NCBI GenBank assembly: GCA_030762935.1
Contig: CM060895.1
Span: 73,701,001 to 73,765,000, forward strand
DNA length: 64,000 bases
Direction of reading: 5' to 3'
From: Hymenopus coronatus
Taxonomy: Eukaryota; Arthropoda; Insecta; Mantodea; Hymenopodidae
Numbering within the stretch: the stretch's first letter is position 1; each line of letters opens with the position of its first letter. This document shows, piece by piece, positions 57,065-64,000 of this stretch. Below the pieces are notes generated by a model that worked only from the letters and a program-made list of their open reading frames with translations, ran no database searches and was not told the origin of the DNA. The translations under genes were made by a program, and so were the position numbers.

Positions 57065-57705
57065 CAAAGTCCTGTATGAGAAAAATATAAGTTTTTATAG
57101 CTTAAACCAAAAACAAGGAATATCTCGAAAACAAATCAACTCCACGAAAAAAAATGTAACATAAATTGTGTGTTTTAATGTGCTCTACATTTTTTGTGTG
57201 GTAAGTTTTTGTCTCCCTCTTACGGTTTAGCACTAATGCAAAATTCCGTAAAATTCACTCAGAATAAAGTAGTCTTCAGAGGCTATTCCCAGAAAAAATT
57301 CAAAATATACATTTTATTTGTCAGGTAAATATCTTTAATATACAACATTTTAATCAAAATTGTTTTTTAGAAAATCAAAATTTTCGAAAAAAGTTCCATG
57401 TAAAGGGTAGTTTGGGTGGGGCGGGGATTTTTCTCAAAATCTTCGTGTCACATCCCCAGAAGATACTAAACTTAAATACCAAGTTTGGTATTTTACAGAC
57501 TTTTCATTTTTGAGTTATCGTGTTCACGGACACACGGAGACACACACACCCACACACACAGACCTTTTTGTGAAAATACTTTTTTTTTTATACAGGGGAC
57601 CCTAAAACATATATTTCCAAGGAAATCTCGGTATAACATTTTTTGGTGGAGTGCAATATATTTTCTATACACTATGTACATAGTGCGTATAGAGAAAGTA
57701 AAAAA
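57065..57705 (+). mobile_element. Family A copy, left end truncated
   Basis: Forward orientation from TCCTGTATGAGAAAAATATA to the palindromic tip ACTATGTACATAGTGCGTAT and AGAGAAAGTAA. Confidence 0.83.
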
Positions 57706-59014
57706 AGGTAGCCAATATATTTTCATTTATTTTGGTATGATTCTTAGAAACACTTTCAGTTCACCTTTAACTGTAATTATATCTACTCTAATAATAGACA
57801 GTTCATCTTGAAGTTATGCAAAATGATGAATACTTCACTGTTAACAATGCTTCTGTTTTTAATATTTAATAGACGGTTCCTTGAAATGTTTTCTGCAACT
57901 GGATTTTTTCTAAAAAGTTTACTAGGATATTGTAAAGACAGAGTTTAGTTTGTTTTCTACGTTGATAACCAAATATAGATGTTGATTCGGTGTGTGAATC
58001 AAAATTGGAATGACGTCCAAATATACTCCAACACTTAGGCATTGTTATCACACCTACAAGTGGAGAAAAACAAAATAGATTGTCAGTGTACATACTTTTC
58101 ATCATGCTTCATGTGGAGCTTACATTAGGTCACATTATGTACGCTATGAATAATTCTTATTTTAAACTTTATAGGCAAACTTCAAAACACTGGCAAATAT
58201 AACACTAAATTTTTCATTTATAGCCTATATAATTTCTATGTATCCACACCAGAAACATTGCAAGTAATCATGAAATTCACACATGGAAAATATACTAGCA
58301 ATAATTGGTTCTTTATTTTGAGCGTTAAATTATACAAAATTATTCACTGAAGAAAGATAATTACAGTAGTATTACTGAATGATACAAATTAGGTCATTTA
58401 TTATCTAAAACAGCGATATTTAAAACAACATATAGCATGTGCTTTCACCTGTAATTTTCTGCAGAGACTAAACTAATCTTATGATAATCTCCCAGCATAG
58501 CCAGCCTATCTCATCAACCCTGCTGGTTCTAACTTGCAAACTGCAAACCAGCATCATTGTTGAAAAAGTATACAAACTGTTGTCTCTCAATAGCACAAAC
58601 CTTTTGATTTGTAACTTAATGTGTTTGCAGATCAACTTCCAAAAACCTGAATGAAATTGTGAACTAAAGCTGTAGTTTTCTCTTCTAAGTGACTTACAGT
58701 TGGAATGAAAGGTGTTAAAATTTAGGGCTTTTCTTTTTCCTGCCTGGTAATGTAAATTTATTGTCCAGGTCTCATAAAAAGCCTACAGTAATGGAAGCGA
58801 TACAGATCTCCTTTCCTAACAGAGCATTGCACCTCCAGAGGTGCAACAGTGTTTAGGCAGGAATGGACAAAAAAAAAATTTTTTTTGAATAGAGAACTTT
58901 GTAGAAAAGTGTATGTGACCAACACATTAAGGATGAACTATTAAGTAATTTTAAATGTAATTTACCATGTTCTAAATGAAAAACTGTAACCTATCATTAA
59001 TATATATTTGTATA
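57706..59014. other. Nothing recognised
   Basis: A 79-codon minus-strand frame (58105-57866) contains GVITMPKCWSIFGRHSNF but matches no family I can name. No MSL3 terminal exon was identified here. Confidence 0.4.
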
Positions 59015-59112
59015 TACTTTTCTAGCACAATGTACATAGTAGCCAGAAGTATTATACTCCTCAAAAATTTTATGTCAAGATTTCACAAAATGTATGTTTT
59101 GAGGGCCCCCTG
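59015..59112 (-). mobile_element. Family A right-end fragment
   Basis: ACTTTTCTAGCACAATGTAC to GTATGTTTTGAGGGCCCCCT: tip and about 90 bp only. Confidence 0.65.
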
Positions 59113-59284
59113 GGTAAGACCTCGACTCTGCCACATTGTTGTTCCTTCTGTGCTTTACCTTTTTTATTTTTGGCAAATACTTCTTATAGGTAACATAACA
59201 ATACTTTTCTGGTGAGATTTATAATCACTGAATTAAAACTTTCCCTTGCTGCACCATGTAGCAGCAATATAAATCAATCTGGAC

Positions 59285-59560
59285 GCTGTTTAACTGTTTA
59301 ACTGTTGTGGTTCTCAGTGTCCTATTGTATACTGGACATGAAATACCACTTAATTTTGCTCAGATGATGCTTTTATCAGGCTTGAGGTTCTTTTACGTGC
59401 CATAAATCTACATGGGACCAATGGCTTTACTTCCCTTCCAAACGAAGCCATGCTAAGGATTTTTACACTTGAAAAAATCCATTGTCCTCTGCCAGGTTTG
59501 AACCCGCGATCTTGGGTATATAATGTTAGCATGGTAACCATTACACCACAGAGGACAACA
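59285..59560 (-). mobile_element. SINE family S2 copy (tandem pair, left)
   Basis: Minus-strand copy, with the complement of the tRNA-like head at 59490-59560 (GGTTTGAACCCGCGATC) and body at the left. Confidence 0.82.
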
Positions 59561-59576
59561 AAATGAAATGAAATGG

Positions 59577-59870
59577 CCTGTTATTTATGGACGCTCTTTA
59601 ACTGCTTTGGTTCTCAGCGTCCCATTCTATACTGGGTATGAAAGATCGCTTAATTTTGCTCAGAGGCCTCTCTTATCAGGCTTGAGGTTCTTTTACGTGT
59701 CGTAAATCTACGACACGGGACCCACAGCTTTACTTCCCTTCCGAAGGAAGCCATGCTACGGATTTTTACACCCGAAAAAATCCATCGTCCTCCGCCAGGT
59801 TTGAACCTGCGACCATGGGTATATGAAGTTAGCATGGTAACCATTACACCACGGAGGGCGACTGAGGGCA
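59577..59870 (-). mobile_element. SINE family S2 copy (tandem pair, right)
   Basis: Second minus-strand copy in the same orientation, very close to the LINE-nested copy (CTTCCCTTCCGAAGGAAGCC, GGTTTGAACCTGCGACC). Head complete, ending GTAACCATTACACCACGGAG. The two copies lie 16 bp apart. Confidence 0.85.
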
Positions 59871-60119
59871 ACAAAAACAATACAAGTGTTGAAGTTATAG
59901 GTAAAGGAGGCGAAAAGGTGTTGGGTAGTATCAACGGGAATTTACTCACTGAGCTGTTTCAAGGGACAAGTTATAAGAGACGATTATAAGGCAATGCATC
60001 TGTTAAAATAGAAAAATCTAGTTTTCTTTTGGTTGCTTTGCCTTTTCACTATATGTTCAGAACATTAAGCATATATTGCACACAACATTTTAATGAGCTA
60101 CAACATAATCAACTTACCC

Positions 60120-60350
60120 TCCCCATATTTATAACTTGGGGGAGCCCAGGACATACAAGGGGATGCCTAGGGCTCAGAAGCCTGTCAGAGCGCCAATGGC
60201 TTGAACCACAGAATGAAGAACCTGAAATGAGTGGTCGGTCCATAGCCAGACATGAGCATCAGGAAGTGAATGACATGAAATGTAAGCAAAATGGATGACA
60301 GGAAAAGTGATGATGGAGCAATTGGTGGAATGATTGGTGCGGGAAACCAA
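60120..60350 (-). mobile_element. SINE S1-related subfamily, 3' part
   Basis: Inverted copy of the 3' half of 49876-50166: complement of CATTTCATGTCATTCACTTC and CTCATGTCTGGC, with TGGAGCAATTGGTGGAATGA. Confidence 0.65.
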
Positions 60351-60699
60351 AACCATTGTTAAGATGTTAATTTCTTTTCAATCATAATCACTTTTTGACA
60401 TCTTTGATCCTACGGTTTATCGTCTCATAAATGTTTAATTTGAGATTAGTATACAAATGTAAATTGTGTGTAAGCAATCTGAATTTCAGTTAGTTTTAGA
60501 GAATAAATTTTTTGCATGCATTGAATTTCTAAACTTTTTCAACATGAGCTATGGAAAATAAATTAACTTACACTAAAGAATTTAATATTTTTTAATTGTT
60601 GTACAACAAATTTAAATCTGTATTCCTAAAAATCACAAGCTAATAAGTTATAAACTATGTGTAAGAAGTAATTTGAATATATTGCTTTAAAGGTTGTCA

Positions 60700-61770
60700 A
60701 TGATCTAATGAAATCAAATAAACTACAACTACTCTCATATGAGGGTCACATGGAAATCTTAAAAATCTGCAACAGGAGCTGTTAAGTTACTGCAGCTTTG
60801 GATCGAAGCTCAGATAGTAACTTGTGCAAGCCTTTGAAATGCTCCAACAATGTTCAGCATCAACACTAATGTGTATTTGCAGTATTGCTATGCCAGATAC
60901 TATAGAGTCCAATTGTTAAAATTAATAAAAATAATATACTATAAGGTAATCATTAATGAAAAGGTGCACAGGCAATTTAGGGGAGAGATTCTTGAAGGAA
61001 TGCATCATGTATTTGGGGATCTCTGCCTTCGCAATTCACCATTTCAAGGTGTGCACAATATAGAAGCTGAAAGGATATCTCAAAGGTTAAAACCGTGCAG
61101 GATGGCTGGCTGCAGGAACAACAATGAAAATGTGGTAAAAGCAGAGCACATTTTGGAAAGCTGATGGTTGCACATATTATCAGATTCAAGAACTCTTACT
61201 ATTGCATTGGTAGCTGTGAGGGCAAGTCTTAAAGAAAATCTTCTCATCAGAAAGCTCTGCAATTGTTGGATCCCATATATGCAATTGTTTCAGGAACTGA
61301 TAGAACAATTTGATGGGAGAAGATCCAAAAATATATTTAACAATAACAAAAGGTGGATATATCAATGTCAAGTGACAGTCATTGGTCTGAGTATTCCCCA
61401 GGAGAGGATCCCCAACAAAAGTGAGGTGAGCAAGAAGTGCTGGCAAGAAATTAATCTGTTCTTTCTTCTCAGCTAGTGACCATATTATGACAATTCTGCT
61501 TAAAAGACAAAAGACTGTCACTGCCAGATGGTACACCACAAAATGTCCTCAATAGACTGAGAACAAGGTGTTCCTAGATGACTGCATGGAATTTTTTGTA
61601 CCAGGACAATAGCTGTGCTCACACTGCATAAGAAGCAGCCCAGGTTCTGCAGGGGTGAAGTACTTGTCCCATTCTTCCTACAGTTATGTTTTTCTCTCTC
61701 AATTAAAAGAAAAAGTTTAAGATCAAAGATTTGAATCACCTGAAACTCCAGTAGTTAGCTTATGATAGAT
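60700..61770 (+). mobile_element. mariner relic related to 20405-21643
   Basis: Starts near ATGAGGGTCACATGG. Contains KLCNCWIPY, EQFDGRRSKNIFNNN, a degraded DExWIY block, and late segments around TTTTTTGTACCAGGACAATA (the YQDN block). Order matches the mariner at 20.4 kb. Many stops; right end not clear. Confidence 0.7.
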
Positions 61771-61828
61771 AATTAATATAAAAATAATAGTTGCAACCAA
61801 TCTTCACTTATCTTTTGGAATCCTTGCC

Positions 61829-61866
61829 TGGACTAGTTTTGCAATGATTTCATTGCATTATCAACA
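61829..61866 (-). ncRNA. Decayed hammerhead-like motif at the end of the Penelope-like ORF
   Basis: Minus strand TTGATAA (61864-61858), a perfect six-pair stem GCAATG/CATTGC (61856-61841), then AAAACTAGTC (61840-61831). It differs from the hammerhead core at three positions that look like C-to-T or G-to-A decay. It overlaps the ORF stop. Confidence 0.45.
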
Positions 61867-62960
61867 TATCCTTTTGGTCTCTTTTTTGATGTTGTTTATT
61901 TACACTGTTATGGTTACTGCTACTAGGTGGATTGTGTACTAATGCATTGCTAACTACTGGAATCAAAACAAATTTGGTAAGAGTGTCAATTGGAGGTATA
62001 TCAAAATTCATTGCATGATTTCTATACTTTAATATAAATATTTTCTCCCAAACCATTAAATCTATGGGCCCATTTAAGTGTTTTAATAATTTAACATCTG
62101 GATTTATTTCATGATTAAATTTCCAAAAATGTTCTGCTACAGCTGATTTATCAATTTGTTTGTATTTAATATTCCTAAAGTGTTCTTTTACTCTGGTTTC
62201 CAAATGACGTTCAGTCTTACCAATATAAACAAGGTCACAATTTAAACAGTTTAATTGATAAATGCCAGATTTTTTATTTTTTGAAATTTCATCCTTTTTA
62301 GAAAAGCCTAACAAATTTTTTATACTATATTTATTTTGAGGAACCAATATTATGCCATGCTCTTTGAAAATATTTGTGAATTTTTTATTTGCCCAAGGGT
62401 GATAAGTAAATTTTTTAAAAATGTAATTATCTTTTATTTTCTTAAGCGTAGAAATATCTTTAATAGCTTTTTGATATTTAAACTTCTCAATTTTTTTATT
62501 TATAAAATCAGTATTAAAACCATTAATTAAAGCAGTGTTAATAATGTGTTTATATTCTTTATAGAATTCATCTTTATTAAGGGGTAAATTAATTAACCTA
62601 TAAATTAAACTATTAAAAACAGCAAATTTATGTGAAAAAGGGTTAAAGCCATTATTTTTTATATAATTATCAGTGTGGGTTTGCTTTCTGTATATTCCAA
62701 AATTCAATTTATTGTCTTTTTTTATTATTTTTAAATCCAGGAAAGGGAGATAACCATCACTTTCAGTTTCTAATGTGAATTTTATAGCCTTATCTTGTAA
62801 ATTTAAAAGTTTTAAAGCATCATATACATGTTTATCAGGACCAATAGCAAATATATCATCTACATATCTATACCAAGTTTTAAAAATTAGAGGGAATGCT
62901 TTAGTGACCTGTATTTCAAAATAGCTCATGAAAAGATCAGCAAGAAAAGGTGAAAGTGGA
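61850..62960 (-). CDS. Penelope-like element, RT-endonuclease C-terminal part (5'-truncated)
   Basis: Uninterrupted 379-codon frame counting from an ATG at 62989 that lies beyond the inversion junction and is not the natural start. Penelope-like elements move by reverse transcription primed at a nick made by their own GIY-YIG nuclease. Seen here: GSPLSPFLADLF (RT motif B end, residues 9-20), WYRYVDDIF with YVDD at 42-45, GIYRKQTHTDN, then SGIYQLNCLNCDLVYIGKTE with GIY at 242-244, the CX2C insert at 248-251 and YIG at 255-257, followed by RVKEHFRN and KSAVAEHF. No stops or frameshifts remain, so the insertion is young. The N-terminal half and RT motif A are missing from this copy. Confidence 0.92.
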
Positions 62961-64000
62961 CTACCTAAAGCTGATAAAGGTAACAGCATTGTAATTTTAA
63001 ATAAAATTGATTACATTAACAGAATGGAACTCTTACTTCAAGGTGAAGATTACAAAAGCATTGATATTAACCCTTTAAAATCCTGCATTTCAATTTATAA
63101 TAAGACCCTTAATGAAATTAAAAGTATTACAAATAAAGAAAAGCAAATTATAAAAATCAGTAATCCAATTTTACCCAGAATATATGCTCTTCCCAAAATT
63201 CATAAACCTGGAAATAAAATGAGACCTATTGTAAATTGCATAAATTCACCTACTTACAGCCTACCTAAATGGTTAAATAAAAAATTCACTAATTTTGAAA
63301 AATTTGAGAGTTTAAGTATTAAAAATTCTTTTGAGCTAGTTGAAAGGATCAGCAATATTACATTGTCTACTAATGATAAACTTGTTTCTTTTGATGTAAC
63401 TGCTTTGTTTCCAAGCATTCCTAGAGAACAACTTTTGACATTTTTAAAAAAATGGTTAAGTTCTATAGAACTGAATGAAAATTTAATAAATGATTTTGTT
63501 ATCCTTACTAATCTTTGTTTGGATCAAAATTTTTTCAGCTTTAATGACAAATTCTATCAACAAACTTCTGGTTTAGCAATGGGTAGTCCACTTTCACTTT
63601 TTCTTGCTGATCTTTTCATGAGCTATTTTGAAATACAGGTCACTAAAGCATTCCCTCTAATTTTTAAAACTTGGTATAGATATGTAGATGATATATTTGC
63701 TATTGGTCCTGATAAACATGTATATGATGCTTTAAAACTTTTAAATTTACAAGATAAGGCTATAAAATTCACATTAGAAACTGAAAGTGATGGTTAATCT
63801 CCCTTTCCTGGATTTAAAAATAATAAAAAAAGGCAATAAATTGAATTTTGGAATATACAGAAAGCAAACCCACACTGATAATTATATAAAAAATAATGGC
63901 TTTAACCCTTTTTCACATAAATTTGCTGTTTTTAATAGTTTAATTTATAGGTTAATTAATTTACCCCTTAATAAAGATGAATTCTATAAAGAATATAAAC
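62961..64000 (+). CDS. Penelope-like element, RT part, frameshifted, runs off the window
   Basis: Second copy of the same element in the opposite orientation. From the junction it reads LPKADKGNSIVILNK (the family's first RT block), ALPKIHKPGNKMRPIVNCIN, LVSFDVTALFPSIP (motif A Asp), TSGLAMGSPLSLFLADLF (motif B) and YRYVDDIFAI (motif C). At 63795-63798 an extra A turns GGT TAT CTC into GGT TAA, ending the frame at codon 289. The sequence after it matches the minus-strand copy almost perfectly, so without that base the frame would continue. The endonuclease part lies beyond 64000. Confidence 0.92.

Noticed and set aside
58628..58652. Possible next MSL3 exon (TTTGCAG followed by ATCAACTTCCAAAAACC)
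   Set aside because: Joined to exon 9 it would read DQLPKT, faintly like the expected VKLPE, but a TGA follows at once and none of the remaining MRG helices appears. Treated as chance.

Overview
The window is animal nuclear DNA, most likely from an insect and probably one with a large, repeat-rich, hemimetabolous-type genome; the order cannot be fixed from the sequence. It is AT-rich. Genes are split by GT-AG introns up to 13.6 kb long, and introns and flanks are full of mobile-element remains: mariner-type transposons, LINEs, Penelope-like elements and tRNA-derived SINEs. The insect call rests mainly on the one long gene, whose chromodomain carries the sequence DRCV where vertebrates have DRW, as I recall for fly MSL3.

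Two host genes are recognised, transcribed away from each other. On the minus strand at 2634-3604 lies the 5' part of a ZCCHC10-type CCHC zinc-knuckle gene (two exons seen, 3' part not found). On the plus strand at 18535-55626 lies MSL3, the chromodomain-MRG subunit of the MSL histone H4K16 acetyltransferase complex. Nine coding exons join in one open phase (513 codons plus one base); the last exon or exons, encoding the end of the MRG domain, are not recognised and probably lie beyond 64000. A decayed duplicate of the ZCCHC10 5' region sits at 15570-17125, just upstream of MSL3.

Layout: 1-8 kb holds a transposase relic, a dispersed repeat, ZCCHC10 and a nested cluster of an abundant non-coding repeat (called family A here). 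8.1-10.6 kb is a GC-rich Jockey-type LINE with a SINE inserted in it. 10.6-18.5 kb holds family A copies, transposase relics, SINEs, the ZCCHC10 pseudocopy and a long ATT microsatellite. 18.5-55.6 kb is MSL3, whose introns contain two mariner elements with TA target sites, other transposons, an RNase H-bearing LINE, several Penelope-like fragments, MITE-like inverted repeats and most of the family A copies. 55.6-64 kb holds more family A, an 86-bp insertion beginning with a perfect hairpin, paired SINEs, a mariner relic and a nearly intact, very young pair of Penelope-like elements in head-to-head orientation running off the right end.

The most unusual material: (i) hammerhead-ribozyme-like motifs linked to Penelope-like sequences, one with every core residue intact; (ii) family A, at least fourteen copies of a sequence up to about 0.9-1 kb with a palindromic end and no convincing coding capacity; (iii) the perfect 25-bp-arm hairpin inserted with a 15-bp target duplication; (iv) four SUMO-consensus sites in the MSL3 linker.
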